64,000 nucleotides of DNA, taken from Vreelandella boliviensis LC1 (lineage in GTDB: Bacteria > Pseudomonadota > Gammaproteobacteria > Pseudomonadales > Halomonadaceae). The notes under the pieces are model-generated. The model did not search any database, had not been told where the DNA came from, and saw only the letters and a list, made by a program, of their open reading frames with translations. Both the position numbers and the translations under genes were made by a program. Each line of letters starts with the position of its first letter. Within the stretch, counting starts at the first letter, position 1. The stretch is from contig NZ_JH393257.1 of NCBI RefSeq assembly GCF_000236035.1, forward strand, positions 1,763,681-1,827,680, read 5' to 3'. Positions 50,559 through 59,778 of the stretch are shown in pieces.

Positions 50559-52691
50559 TTAAAACTTAACCGACGCCTGCAAGCTAACTTCCAGCGGGTC
50601 GCCGACCACTACTCGCGTGCTGCCACCGCTTGAGGGGTAGTACGTGGTATCAAACAGGTTCTTGGCGTTGAGCTGCAGGTGCAGGTTGTCGCCTAACCAG
50701 GGGGTGTTCCAGCCGATAAAGGCATCGGCGACGGTGTAGGCGTCTAGCTGGAAGCTGTTGTCAGCGTCGCCTTCGCGCTCGCCCACATAGCGTACCCCGC
50801 CACCCAGGCGCCAGTTGCCCAGCCCAGGCGCGGTGGTTAGGTCGTGCGCCAAGTAGAGGCTGGCGGTATGGCGTGCGGCGTTAGTTAGCGCGTTGCCCTG
50901 GGTGCCTTCGGTATCTTTGAGTACTTCGGTATCGGTGTAGGCGTAAGCCCCTAGCAGTGAAAGCTGATCGGTCAACTGGCCGGAAACAGTCAGTTCGACT
51001 CCCTGGGAGCCCGCTTCGCCTACCGTGCGGGTCACGCCGTTGTCAGAGACGGCAACATTCTCTTTGCGGATATCGAACAGTGCAACGGCCAACGAGAGTT
51101 GGTCATTCCAGAGGTGTTTGACGCCGATTTCGCTGCCCATGCTGTGTTCGGGATCCAGTGTTTTGCCGGTATCGCTGTCGGCGCCATTGGGCACAAAGGC
51201 TTCGCTGTAGCTGGCATAAACCGACGTATCCGGAGTCAGGCGATGCAGCAAACTGATCGAAGGCAGAAAAATATCGTCGCTGATATCGGTGGCGGTCACA
51301 AAGGGCTGGCCGCGGCCGCCAAACTGCTCGTAGTGGGTGTAACGCCCGCCTAGCCCCAGCGTCCAGCGGTCGTTGAAGTGCCAGCGGTCATTGAGATAAA
51401 CGCCAGTGGTATTGATTTCATCCAAGCGGTTGCTGCGCGAAGTGTTAAGGCTATCGCTATCCAGATTCAGGCCACCGTAGCTCATGTCGTAAATATTTTG
51501 ATCCGTCACCGCCGTGCCGCGATACACCTCGGCTAGATAATCCCGCTGGCGCTCATGATCCACACCGATCGTGAGGTCGTGGCGCATCCCTGCGAGGGTG
51601 GCGGTGCCGGTAGTATCCCAGGCGGTATATTGCACGCGGCGGTCAAAACCGTAGTTAGCATCGGCACGGCGGGTTAGCGCTCCGGTGTCTTCATTTACGC
51701 GCAGTACCCGCGGTTGACCATCGCTGTACTGGCGGCGGTTCCAGCCGTAGGTCAATCTTGTCGACCAGTCGTCATTGATATCCTGCTCCCACCAGGCGGT
51801 GACCGCTTCGTCGTGACCGAATACCCGTGACCAGGGTTCGTCGAAACGGCGACCGTTGGGCACCTTGGCGGGTTCTCCGTCGATCATCACCGTGCCGCGA
51901 TCCAGATCCAAGTCGTAGTCGCGATACTCATAGGAGATCTGCGCGCGGCTGTCGCTGCCTTCCCAGCGCAGCGAAGGGGCAACGATCGTGCGTCGATTAC
52001 TTCCGAAGGCGCGGAAAGAGTCTTCATCTTCATGATGGACGATAAACCGGAACGCCAGGCCAGTATCGGCAAGCGGGCCGGTGACATCCACGCTGGCATT
52101 GCCGCCTCCCAGGGAGGTGGCTTCAGCGCTGATCTCGCGTTGCCACTGGTACTCCGGGCGTTTGGTGACTAGGTTGATTACCCCGCCGGGATCCTGCTGG
52201 CCTTGGAAGAGCGATGCCGGGCCCTTGAGCACTTCGACATGATCCACAGTCGCCATGGAGAAAGTGCCGCGTGGTTGGCGAATGCCGTCGATCAACGTCG
52301 AACCATCGCTGTTGCTGCCGAAACCGCGTTTGATAAAGCCGTCTTCGGTGCCACCCATATTGTTGCCTTCGGTCACTCCTGCGACCATCACCATCGCTTC
52401 GTTCAAGCTGTCGATATTATGATCGGCCATCACCTGGGCGGTGACGGTTTCCACCGTGCGGGCTTCTTCCAGAAACGACACCGGCTGTTTGCTGGCCAAA
52501 CTGGAACGCTGGGCACGATAGCTCTGCGGGGCTACATCAGTAAGGCGATCCGAGGTGACGATCAGTGTTTCTGAAACTGTTTCTGAAACTGTTTCTGAAG
52601 CGGGCTCGTTGGCTTGTTGCGCGTAGGCATAGGGCAGCGGGTTCAGCAGTAGCAGCGGCGAAAACAGCGCAATGGTTCGGGAGCGGAGCAT
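50559..52691 (-). CDS. TonB-dependent siderophore receptor
   Basis: A 710-residue outer-membrane receptor. The signal peptide (about 1-24) is followed by a SETVSETVSET repeat, a TonB box (ETLIVTS), the plug domain (ARTVETVTAQVMADHN, GVTEGNNMGG, VEVLKGPASLFQGQQDPGGVINLVTKRP) and a 22-strand barrel ending in VSLQASVKF with the terminal Phe. There is no N-terminal secretin/STN domain, so it is not a FecA-type signal transducer. It imports a ferric siderophore, probably hydroxamate or mixed type; the ligand is not readable. Last gene of the minus-strand uptake operon. Confidence 0.88.
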   Translation of the reverse strand: MLRSRTIALFSPLLLLNPLPYAYAQQANEPASETVSETVSETLIVTSDRLTDVAPQSYRAQRSSLASKQPVSFLEEARTVETVTAQVMADHNIDSLNEAMVMVAGVTEGNNMGGTEDGFIKRGFGSNSDGSTLIDGIRQPRGTFSMATVDHVEVLKGPASLFQGQQDPGGVINLVTKRPEYQWQREISAEATSLGGGNASVDVTGPLADTGLAFRFIVHHEDEDSFRAFGSNRRTIVAPSLRWEGSDSRAQISYEYRDYDLDLDRGTVMIDGEPAKVPNGRRFDEPWSRVFGHDEAVTAWWEQDINDDWSTRLTYGWNRRQYSDGQPRVLRVNEDTGALTRRADANYGFDRRVQYTAWDTTGTATLAGMRHDLTIGVDHERQRDYLAEVYRGTAVTDQNIYDMSYGGLNLDSDSLNTSRSNRLDEINTTGVYLNDRWHFNDRWTLGLGGRYTHYEQFGGRGQPFVTATDISDDIFLPSISLLHRLTPDTSVYASYSEAFVPNGADSDTGKTLDPEHSMGSEIGVKHLWNDQLSLAVALFDIRKENVAVSDNGVTRTVGEAGSQGVELTVSGQLTDQLSLLGAYAYTDTEVLKDTEGTQGNALTNAARHTASLYLAHDLTTAPGLGNWRLGGGVRYVGEREGDADNSFQLDAYTVADAFIGWNTPWLGDNLHLQLNAKNLFDTTYYPSSGGSTRVVVGDPLEVSLQASVKF
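52567..52599 (-). repeat. 12-bp tandem repeat in the TonB receptor N-terminus
   Basis: GTTTCTGAAACT occurs at 52567-52578 and 52579-52590, with a partial third copy to 52599. It encodes the SETV repeats between the signal peptide and the TonB box. Confidence 0.75.
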
Positions 52692-52738
52692 GGAGGGTAT
52701 AGATCCTTTTTATCGTCAGTGGGTTGAGGGAGTAAGCG

Positions 52739-53869
52739 TTATTGAGCGTTGAGTGCGCCCCAGAAGTGCCCCTCGCGACTTAGCGCTGGCGGGGTGGGCA
52801 GCAAGGCGTCGAAGGTAGCGGCCGGGTCGAGATCATAGAAGCGTTCGGGGTAGAGCCATTGGGCAATGCGTTCCAGTGCGACAATGGCAAAGGGGCCTTG
52901 ATGAAAGCCGTGCCACAGGGAATAGAATTGCCCCTCCTGAACGGCGTTAAGATGCGCCCAACCGGGCAGCGATTGGCTAAGGTGATGCAAGTCCTGGTCA
53001 ATATCGTCGGCGCTGACACCGAGGCCAGCCCGCAAGCCATCCCCCGCTGACCACTGCCCTGCGGTGTTGAGGATGACGTCGGGTGGGTGGCTGAGCACCC
53101 ACTCATTACTTAGCGTTGCCGATGCGCCGGGGGTTAACGCATCGGCGATATTATCGCCACCGGCCCGGGCCACTAAGTCGGCTAGCCCGTTGCGTAGATT
53201 GGTGCGGCAGCAGTCAACTTTGACCCCGGGTGCCACATTGATCAGCACAGTGGGTGGGTCTGTGGGCAGGTCTGCCAAGCGCTGGTCGATAAGTGCTAGG
53301 CGCTGCTCAATCAGGGCGATCATCGCGCTGGCCCGGGGCGTTGCGTTTAATGCCTGGCCTAACAGGGCAAGGCTTGTGGGCGTGTTCTCCAGCGGGTGAC
53401 GGTTAAAGTCGATAAACAGGTAGGTAATACCCAGCTCGTCTAGCAGCCGTGCCAGTGGGGAGCCTTCGATGCTGCTAGCGCGGGAGAGATCGAACAGCAC
53501 CAGATCCGGGGCCAGATTCAGCAGTGCTTCGCTATCCAACTGAGGTGTTGGCGCGCTGGAAAGCGCTGGCAGTCGATCCAGTGCGGGCCACTGGGAGGCA
53601 AAGCGTTGCGCCATGGCGGGGTCAAACACGGCCAGCGGATAAGCCCAGCCTGCTAAGTGCGGTGTCGGGTCATCCAGTAGCGTTGCAAGCGCATACAGCT
53701 GGCGCGGCTGGGTTAGAAATAGCCGAGTCGGCGGCGCTGAAAGCGTCACCTGGCGGCCTGCTAAATCGGTGACTTGTTTAGGGAAGCCCTCTGCAGATTC
53801 ACCTGCCAGGCATGCGGCAGCGCTTAACAAACTCATCCAACACAGCAAACTAATAGCCAAGCGGCGCAT
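52739..53869 (-). CDS. Periplasmic siderophore-binding protein of an iron ABC transporter
   Basis: A 376-residue FecB/FepB-like (peripla_BP_2) protein with a signal peptide (about 1-23, ending ACLA-GES). The DLAGRQVTLSAPPTRLFL entry strand, LAPDLVLFDLS and NGLADLVARAGGDNIAD are family blocks. A CC pair (VDCCRTN) near residue 216 is unusual and might form a disulfide. It hands the siderophore to the FecCD-type permease. AGGA lies 7 bp upstream; the receptor gene follows 47 bp downstream. Confidence 0.82.
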   Translation of the reverse strand: MRRLAISLLCWMSLLSAAACLAGESAEGFPKQVTDLAGRQVTLSAPPTRLFLTQPRQLYALATLLDDPTPHLAGWAYPLAVFDPAMAQRFASQWPALDRLPALSSAPTPQLDSEALLNLAPDLVLFDLSRASSIEGSPLARLLDELGITYLFIDFNRHPLENTPTSLALLGQALNATPRASAMIALIEQRLALIDQRLADLPTDPPTVLINVAPGVKVDCCRTNLRNGLADLVARAGGDNIADALTPGASATLSNEWVLSHPPDVILNTAGQWSAGDGLRAGLGVSADDIDQDLHHLSQSLPGWAHLNAVQEGQFYSLWHGFHQGPFAIVALERIAQWLYPERFYDLDPAATFDALLPTPPALSREGHFWGALNAQ

Positions 53870-53878
53870 GTCGGTATC

Positions 53879-54676
53879 CTAGAGGGTATTCGCAGAGAGG
53901 TGGCTGATGCGATCGCTTAGTACCACTGGCCGCCCTAGCGAGCATCGCTCTACTCGCGCCTCCACACCGTAAGCGGCGCGCAGGACGTCGGGGGTAATCG
54001 CGTCGTGTGGGTCGCCGGCGGCCAGCAGACCGCCGTTACCAAACAGCAGCACCTGGTCGCAGAAGCGTAGGGCGAGGTTGATATCGTGAATCGCCATCAG
54101 GCAGACCGCCTGACGCTCCGCTATCACTGCGCGCACGGTATCGATCAGCGCTAGCTGCCAGCGCAAATCCAGTGCGCTGGTGGGTTCATCCAGCAGTAAT
54201 AGCGCGGGCTGGCGGGCAATTGCCTGGGCGAGGCCCACCATCTGGCGCTGGCCGCCGGAGAGTTCGCTTAACGGGCGCAGGGCGAGCGGACGAATGGCCA
54301 GGGCATCGAAAACCCGCTCGATTAATGCGTCTATCTGTGGTCGGCTGAGGTCGGGGCGTACGGCACGGCAGGCGCTAAGTACCGCTTCATAAGCGACTAA
54401 TGTGGTGGCCTGAGGAAGCGTTTGCGGCAAATAGCCCACATGGCGCATCCGCGCTGCACCGCTAAGGGTGGCGAGATCAATATCGTTAAGCTGCATACGC
54501 CCGCTGGCAGGCTGTAAGCCCGCGATGGCCTTTAACAGGGTCGATTTGCCCACCGCATTAGGCCCCAGCACCGCGACCAGCGAACCGGGTGGCAGTGTGG
54601 GCAGGTTTAGCTGCTCAAACACGCGCCGTTTGCGATAGCCGGTAGAGAAATCGCTGAGCGTAAAGCCTGCTTTCAT
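53879..54676 (-). CDS. Iron-siderophore ABC transporter ATPase
   Basis: A 265-residue FepC/FecE/FhuC-type ATPase. Walker A is LGPNAVGKSTLL, the signature LSGGQRQMVGLAQA, Walker B LLLLDEPTSALD and the switch His in CLMAIHDINLAL. Its start overlaps the permease stop by 4 bp. It powers uptake through the adjacent FecCD permease. Confidence 0.92.
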   Translation of the reverse strand: MKAGFTLSDFSTGYRKRRVFEQLNLPTLPPGSLVAVLGPNAVGKSTLLKAIAGLQPASGRMQLNDIDLATLSGAARMRHVGYLPQTLPQATTLVAYEAVLSACRAVRPDLSRPQIDALIERVFDALAIRPLALRPLSELSGGQRQMVGLAQAIARQPALLLLDEPTSALDLRWQLALIDTVRAVIAERQAVCLMAIHDINLALRFCDQVLLFGNGGLLAAGDPHDAITPDVLRAAYGVEARVERCSLGRPVVLSDRISHLSANTL

Positions 54677-55731
54677 CGCGTTCGCCCCTGCATCATGATC
54701 AGGGCCATAAAGAAGGGGATGCCCACCAACGAGGTTACTAGCCCCACGGGCAGTACCAACCCATCGACCAGCGTTTTACTGGCTATAGAGGCAAGCGACA
54801 GCACCAGCGCCCCCGCCAGAGCGCTGCCCGGTAGGTAGAAGCGGTGATCTTCACCCAGCGCCAGCCGGGCCATATGTGGGCCGACTAAGCCGATAAAGCC
54901 AATGGTGCCTACAAACGCCACTGCGGCGGCAGCGAGCAGGCTGACTCTAAGCAACGAGATAAGCCGCAACCGCTCAACCGCAATACCGAAGCTGCGCGCA
55001 TGTTCATCACCCGAGCGCAGAGCCGTCATTGCCCAGGCGCTGCGTAGCGAAAAGGGCAGGCAAACGGCCAGCACTGCTGCGACGATGGCCACCGTCTCCC
55101 AAGAAGCACGGGACAGGCTGCCCATCGTCCAAAACACTAGTTGCTGTAATGCATCGGGGCTGGCGATGAGCTGCAAAAGCGCGACCAGCGCATTGAGTAC
55201 AAACACCAGCGCGATACCAAACAGCACGATAATCTCGCGGCTGGCGCCGTAGAGGCGCGACAGCGCATTGATGGTCAAAATCGACGCCGCCGCAAACACA
55301 AACGCCATTAAGGCGGTGGCGTAGTGGGCACTTAAACCAAACAGGGTGAGGTTAAAAACAATCACCAGCGATGCGCCCAGGGTGGCCGCCGCACCCACGC
55401 CCAGGGTAAAGGGGCTGGCCAAGGGGTTATTCAGCACCGTTTGCATTTCGGCACCGGCCAGGCCCAGCGTGGCGCCTACCAGCACCGCCATGAGCGCCGC
55501 AGGCATGCGGATCTCCCAGACAATGGCCTGCTGAATGGGCCCTTGGGACTGCGCATCAAAAATCAGCGTGATCAATTTATTAAGCGATATAGGCGCTGGG
55601 CCGGTGGCAATATCGGCAAGCAGTGACAACACCAGCGCGATTGCTAAGCCTGCGACGATCAGTAGGCGAGTAACAATAAAGCGCCGATAGGTGGATGCCA
55701 ACGGAGCAGCAAGCGGCGAAGAGGCGGGCAT
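54673..55731 (-). CDS. Iron-siderophore ABC transporter permease (FecCD/BtuC family)
   Basis: A 352-residue membrane protein with about ten helices. Typical blocks are WEIRMPAALMAVLVGATLGLAGAEMQ, NPLASPFTLGVGAAATLGA and FIGLVGPHMARLALGEDHR with the coupling helix. Only one permease gene is present, so it should act as a homodimer (BtuC-like). It is the first gene of the permease-ATPase-binding protein-receptor operon. Confidence 0.92.
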   Translation of the reverse strand: MPASSPLAAPLASTYRRFIVTRLLIVAGLAIALVLSLLADIATGPAPISLNKLITLIFDAQSQGPIQQAIVWEIRMPAALMAVLVGATLGLAGAEMQTVLNNPLASPFTLGVGAAATLGASLVIVFNLTLFGLSAHYATALMAFVFAAASILTINALSRLYGASREIIVLFGIALVFVLNALVALLQLIASPDALQQLVFWTMGSLSRASWETVAIVAAVLAVCLPFSLRSAWAMTALRSGDEHARSFGIAVERLRLISLLRVSLLAAAAVAFVGTIGFIGLVGPHMARLALGEDHRFYLPGSALAGALVLSLASIASKTLVDGLVLPVGLVTSLVGIPFFMALIMMQGRTR

Positions 55732-55770
55732 TGTGAAGGTGTTTCCAGGTGAGAACGCAAAGTTAACAGA

Positions 55771-55825
55771 TTTAGTCTTATTTGCGACTAAAACTCATTC
55801 GTGATCATATTTTCATCCTTTAGTC
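55771..55825 (-). promoter_or_regulatory. TTTAGTC inverted repeat upstream of the siderophore operon
   Basis: TTTAGTC (55771-55777) and its complement GACTAAA (55786-55792) flank an 8-bp spacer, and a third TTTAGTC lies at 55819-55825. This sits 40-95 bp before the permease start. No good 19-bp Fur box was found by eye, so this may mark another regulator or a divergent Fur site. Confidence 0.4.
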
Positions 55826-55989
55826 GTAGCCTTGTCAACCGCAGGGAAACCTAGCGCCGTCTGATTGCCGTACTGGTTCCCCTATGTTCTATTGAAGGTC
55901 TTAGGGCTTTATTTAAGAGCTAGGCTTTATTGAAGAAGTATCTGGCCTACACTTACCTTTTGTTACAGATAAGTATAAAGGAGTTCATC

Positions 55990-57042
55990 ATGACCGATAT
56001 AACCGCTCTGCTAGGCAGTGACGCCGAGAGTTTGCTTAACCACACTTGTCAGGGTGTTCGTCGTGAGGACTTGCATCTGCCGGGCCCGGATTTTATCGAC
56101 CGTGTTATGGCCGATAGTGATCGCAGCCCAGCGGTATTACGCAATATGCAGAGCTTCTTTAACCATGGACGCTTAGCGGGCACCGGTTACCTTAGCCTGC
56201 TGCCGGTGGATCAGGGAATTGAGCACTCGGCGGGCGCCTCTTTCGCGCCTAACCCACGCTACTTCGACCCGGCCAATATCGTTGAGCTGGCTCTTGAAGG
56301 GGGCTGCAACGGCGTCGCATCGACGCTTGGGGTTCTCTCTTCCGTGGCGCGGCGCTATGCCCACAAAATCCCGATGATGCTCAAGCTTAACCATAACGAG
56401 ACCCTGAGCTACCCAGCGATATACGACCAGACGTTATTTGCCGATGTGGAGCAGGCCCACGATATGGGCTGTGTGGCGGTTGGGGCGACGATTTACTTTG
56501 GCTCCCACGAGAGCCGTCGGCAAATCATGGAGATCAGCGAGGCCTTTGAGCGCGCTCACCAGTTGGGCATGGTCACCGTGCTGTGGGCCTACCTGCGCAA
56601 CCCGGCCTTCAAGCAGGGCGGCACCGATTACCATGCCGCCGCTGATCTCACCAGCCAAGCCAACCACATGGCTGCAACCCTTAAAGCGGATATCGTCAAA
56701 CAGAAACTGCCTGAGAATAACGGCGGCTACAAAGCGGTCGGTTTCGGGCATACCCACGATAACGTCTATAGCAAGCTGACGACTGATCACCCCATTGACC
56801 TTGCTCGCTATCAGGTCGCTAACTGCTTTATGGGCCGTGCTGGTTTGATCAACTCCGGCGGTGGCTCCAAAGGGCACTCCGATCTTGGCGAAGCGGTGCG
56901 CACGGCGGTGATCAATAAACGTGCTGGCGGCATGGGCTTGATCTCGGGGCGTAAGGCCTTCCAGAAGCCGATGCAGGAAGGCGTTGACCTACTGCATGCG
57001 ATTCAGGACGTCTATCTTTCCAAAGACGTGACGGTTGCCTAA
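55990..57042 (+). CDS. fbaB: Class I fructose-bisphosphate aldolase (DhnA type)
   Basis: A 350-residue Schiff-base aldolase, the same length as E. coli Fba[13 protein letters not shown] with its Asp, [13 protein letters not shown] carrying a conserved Lys, and [21 protein letters not shown] are diagnostic; the substrate-binding lysine lies near residue 235 ([10 protein letters not shown]). It cleaves or makes fructose-1,6-bisphosphate. AAAGGAG sits 8 bp before the ATG; the frame is open 60 bp further upstream without a ribosome site. Stands alone. Confidence 0.92.
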   Translation: MTDITALLGSDAESLLNHTCQGVRREDLHLPGPDFIDRVMADSDRSPAVLRNMQSFFNHGRLAGTGYLSLLPVDQGIEHSAGASFAPNPRYFDPANIVELALEGGCNGVASTLGVLSSVARRYAHKIPMMLKLNHNETLSYPAIYDQTLFADVEQAHDMGCVAVGATIYFGSHESRRQIMEISEAFERAHQLGMVTVLWAYLRNPAFKQGGTDYHAAADLTSQANHMAATLKADIVKQKLPENNGGYKAVGFGHTHDNVYSKLTTDHPIDLARYQVANCFMGRAGLINSGGGSKGHSDLGEAVRTAVINKRAGGMGLISGRKAFQKPMQEGVDLLHAIQDVYLSKDVTVA

Positions 57043-57079
57043 CCGCATGGTGTAGCGACAAACGTGATTGGTTAGCAGG

Positions 57080-57128
57080 AAGGGCGTTGAGCATCTAGCG
57101 TTTATAGATGTGCTTCAAAAACGCCCTT
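57080..57128. other. Long hairpin across the fbaB/phzF convergent ends
   Basis: AAGGGCGTT (57080-57088) pairs with AACGCCCTT (57120-57128), and inside it GCATCTA pairs with TAGATG. It spans the last codons of phzF and the fbaB 3' UTR. No T tract follows, so it may stabilise transcripts or help Rho-dependent stopping. Confidence 0.45.
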
Positions 57129-57974
57129 GCCCACCACCACAGCGTTACCGCTAACCTTCACATAACCGGACTCGATATCGCCATTGGCGGCGGTGTAAAT
57201 AATACTGGGCCGCCCCATCTCAACGCCCTGATGAATCCTGCACTGCAAGGTGTCTGGCTGCAGTGACGCTAGGTAGCCGGTCAACGCTGCGGCGGCGCTA
57301 CCCGTGGCGGGGTCTTCGCAAATACTGGCGTGCATACAAAACATGCGGCTGCGCACAACTGTCTCTGCCTCGCCGTGTTGTTCAATCACATACAGGTAAA
57401 CCTGCTCGGCACTGCTAGGCACAACAGCATTCGCCCAGGTGGCTGTAGAGATGTTTACGCTCTCTAACGCTGCCACGTCAGTCAGCTCAATTAAATGATA
57501 GGGCAGTCCGAAGGAGGCAATGACCGGATCGCCCCTTACCTGGTGAATGTCCAGTCCCAACAGCTCAACGGCAGTGATGCGATCAATCGTGCTGTCTTTC
57601 AACATCGCAGGCTGGGCGGTGGTAAACGTTGCCCTTGCTTGGTTATAACTAACGGCTAGCTCGCCGATAGGGGGTTGTAACACAACGCCTTGCGCGCGGT
57701 TTGCTAGGCTCAGCTCCGCGAGCAAATGCGCGGTACCTACTGTGGGATGGCCTGCAAAAGGCAGCTCGCGCGTTGGTGTGAAAATCCGCATCGGATAGTG
57801 ATTCGGGCCAGTGGCAGCGCTGACAAACACTGTTTCAGCTAAATTCAATTCATTGGCCAGCGCTTGCATGGTGCTGGTCTCAAGCTCTCCCGCGTCTAAA
57901 AAAACGGCCAATGGGTTGCCGGTAAACGGCTGGTTGGTAAAGACGTCGAGCAGGTAATACTCAGCGGTTTTCAT
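57102..57974 (-). CDS. PhzF-family isomerase/epimerase
   Basis: A 290-residue PhzF/YddE-type protein with two hot-dog-like diaminopimelate-epimerase domains. The catalytic Glu47 lies in LAETVF; LLDVFTNQPFTGNPLAV, LPFAGHPTVGTAHLL and CEDPATGSAAAAL are family blocks. The reaction in non-phenazine producers is unknown. AAGGGG 7 bp upstream sets the start; it overlaps the DUF1127 gene by 14 bp, so both are translated from one mRNA. Confidence 0.85.
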   Translation of the reverse strand: MKTAEYYLLDVFTNQPFTGNPLAVFLDAGELETSTMQALANELNLAETVFVSAATGPNHYPMRIFTPTRELPFAGHPTVGTAHLLAELSLANRAQGVVLQPPIGELAVSYNQARATFTTAQPAMLKDSTIDRITAVELLGLDIHQVRGDPVIASFGLPYHLIELTDVAALESVNISTATWANAVVPSSAEQVYLYVIEQHGEAETVVRSRMFCMHASICEDPATGSAAAALTGYLASLQPDTLQCRIHQGVEMGRPSIIYTAANGDIESGYVKVSGNAVVVGKGVFEAHL

Positions 57975-58173
57975 GGTGACCCCTTTTAAAAGATGCGTGT
58001 TTCCAAAATGCTTTATGACCCTCTTTTTGCGCCTGCTCTCGGGTAATACCAACATCTTCTAGCAGCCGGTCATCCAGCGCTAGTAGCTGACGACGGCTAC
58101 GGCGATAGTGGCGATAAGAGTGAAACTGGCAGCGCAACTGATAGCGAAGCTGAGTAAGACTGAAGCGTGGCAT
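57961..58173 (-). CDS. DUF1127 small basic protein
   Basis: A 70-residue arginine-rich protein with a YjiS/DUF1127 core: YRHYRRSRRQLLALDDRLLEDVGITREQAQKEG (quoted in parts: SRRQLLALDDRLL and DVGITREQA). Such proteins can bind RNA or act as small regulators of metabolism in alphaproteobacteria. AAGGAG lies 8 bp before the ATG. First gene of a DUF1127-phzF unit, divergent from a MocR regulator. Confidence 0.82.
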   Translation of the reverse strand: MPRFSLTQLRYQLRCQFHSYRHYRRSRRQLLALDDRLLEDVGITREQAQKEGHKAFWKHASFKRGHHENR

Positions 58174-58229
58174 GGCGGCTCTCCTTGAGCGTTATGTGCC
58201 TAATTAGGTTACTCAGCACTGCGTTTTCA

Positions 58230-58311
58230 ATACAGGCATAGAAATTTTTATTTTTAAGATACAGATTGGGTGTTTTATACCTCTGTATGGGCTATAAATA
58301 GCTATCTGTAT
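58230..58311. promoter_or_regulatory. CTGTAT/ATACAG operator-like repeats
   Basis: ATACAG occurs at 58230-58235 and 58259-58264, and its complement CTGTAT at 58283-58288 and 58306-58311, spaced 29, 24 and 23 bp. The outer pair of the second set is extended to ATACAGAT (58259-58266) / ATCTGTAT (58304-58311). They fill the gap between DUF1127-phzF and the MocR gene and are good candidates for MocR binding. Confidence 0.5.
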
Positions 58312-58338
58312 TGTTTTAGGCTGAAAGGGGTAAAGGCC

Positions 58339-59778
58339 GTGACGCGCTATGAAGAGGTAGCCACTATATTGCGGGAGCGTATCGAGCATGGCATCTACCG
58401 TGTGGGCGATCGCATGCCCTCTATTCGTGCAGTCTGTCAGGAGCTGGACGTCAGCATTTCAACGGCCCAGGAGGCCTACCGCCAACTGATGGATGTGGCA
58501 TTGATCGAGTCGCGTCCCAAGTCTGGCTACTTTGTGCTGCCAAGCCGGGTGCCCTCAGTGCTGCCCTCGGTCTCAAGGCCTGCCCAGCGCCCGCTGGATA
58601 TTTCCCAGTGGGATCAGGTGCTGGAGCTCGTCGCTACTCAACGCGATGACGACCGGCTTCTGCTGGGGCGTGGGGTGCCCAATCTCGAGTATGAAACGTT
58701 GCGGCCACTGTCGAAAATCCTCGCTGGCCTACATCGCAGCACTGATCTTAACGGATTCAACTACGACAAGCTGAGCGGAAGCCCCGAGTTACGTCAGCAG
58801 GTAGCCCGACTGGCGATTAATTCTGGCTGTTTGCTTCACCCGGACGACATCATGGTGACCACCGGCTGTCAGGAGGCGCTGGCCATTGCGCTGCGAACGC
58901 TCACTCAGCCCGGCGATGTGGTAGCCGTGGACTCGCCTAGCTTTTATGGCACTATGCAGATTCTCAAGGCCAACGGCTTAAAAGCGCTGGAAATCCCCAC
59001 CGACCCGCAAACGGGCATCAGTCTGGAAGCCCTTGAGCTGGCGTTGGAGCAGTGGCCGATCCGCGCCATACAGGTCACGCCGACCTACAACAACCCGCTG
59101 GGCTACACCATGCCTGAAGCACGCAAGCGGGCGCTGTTTCAGCTCGCCCAGCGTTTTGATGTGGCGATTATCGAAGACGATATCTACGGCGATTTGTCAT
59201 TCTCTCTGCCCAGGCCACGCACCGTGAAATCATTCGATGATGACGGGCGCGTGATGCTGTGCAGCGGTTTTTCGAAAACGGTGGGGCCAGGGTTGCGGGT
59301 GGGCTGGCTGGCGCCAGGCCGTTATCGTGATCAGGCGCTGCATATGAAATACGTCTCCACTGGCGCCTCGGCCACGCTGCCGCAGCTGGCGGTGGCGGAG
59401 TTCGTCGCTAAAGGCCACTACGAGCGCCATCTGCGCTACGCCACCCGCCAGTATCAGCGCCAGCGCGATATCATGATCAGTTGGGTGCAGCGCTACTTCC
59501 CCAAAGGTGCGGGTATTAGCTACCCTCAAGGCAGCTTTTTGCTCTGGGTAGAGTTGCCCGCCGCGGTGGATTGCGTGCGCCTAAACCAACGCTTGGCACA
59601 GCGTGCGATCCATGTGGCACCGGGTTCGCTGTTTTCCGCCTCGGGCAAGTACCGCCAGTGTCTGCGCCTGAACTATGCGTTTACGTTAACGCCTGCCATT
59701 GAAGCGGCTTTGCGGACAGTGGGGGAACTTGCCTGCGAGATGGTGGAAGAGGCGCAGGCGCATGAGGCTGTCTTATAA
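58339..59778 (+). CDS. MocR-family regulator (GntR HTH plus aminotransferase domain)
   Basis: A 479-residue regulator. The GntR helix-turn-helix is at about residues 1-70 (GDRMPSIRAVCQELDVSIST), then a class I aminotransferase-like domain with PTYNNPLGYTMP, IIEDDIYGDL and the PLP lysine in GFSKTVGPGLRVGW. The GTG start follows AAGGGG; an in-frame start further upstream has no ribosome site. It is divergent from DUF1127-phzF, its probable target. Ligand unknown. The 3' end overlaps the anti-sigma gene by 6 bp. Confidence 0.85.
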   Translation: MTRYEEVATILRERIEHGIYRVGDRMPSIRAVCQELDVSISTAQEAYRQLMDVALIESRPKSGYFVLPSRVPSVLPSVSRPAQRPLDISQWDQVLELVATQRDDDRLLLGRGVPNLEYETLRPLSKILAGLHRSTDLNGFNYDKLSGSPELRQQVARLAINSGCLLHPDDIMVTTGCQEALAIALRTLTQPGDVVAVDSPSFYGTMQILKANGLKALEIPTDPQTGISLEALELALEQWPIRAIQVTPTYNNPLGYTMPEARKRALFQLAQRFDVAIIEDDIYGDLSFSLPRPRTVKSFDDDGRVMLCSGFSKTVGPGLRVGWLAPGRYRDQALHMKYVSTGASATLPQLAVAEFVAKGHYERHLRYATRQYQRQRDIMISWVQRYFPKGAGISYPQGSFLLWVELPAAVDCVRLNQRLAQRAIHVAPGSLFSASGKYRQCLRLNYAFTLTPAIEAALRTVGELACEMVEEAQAHEAVL

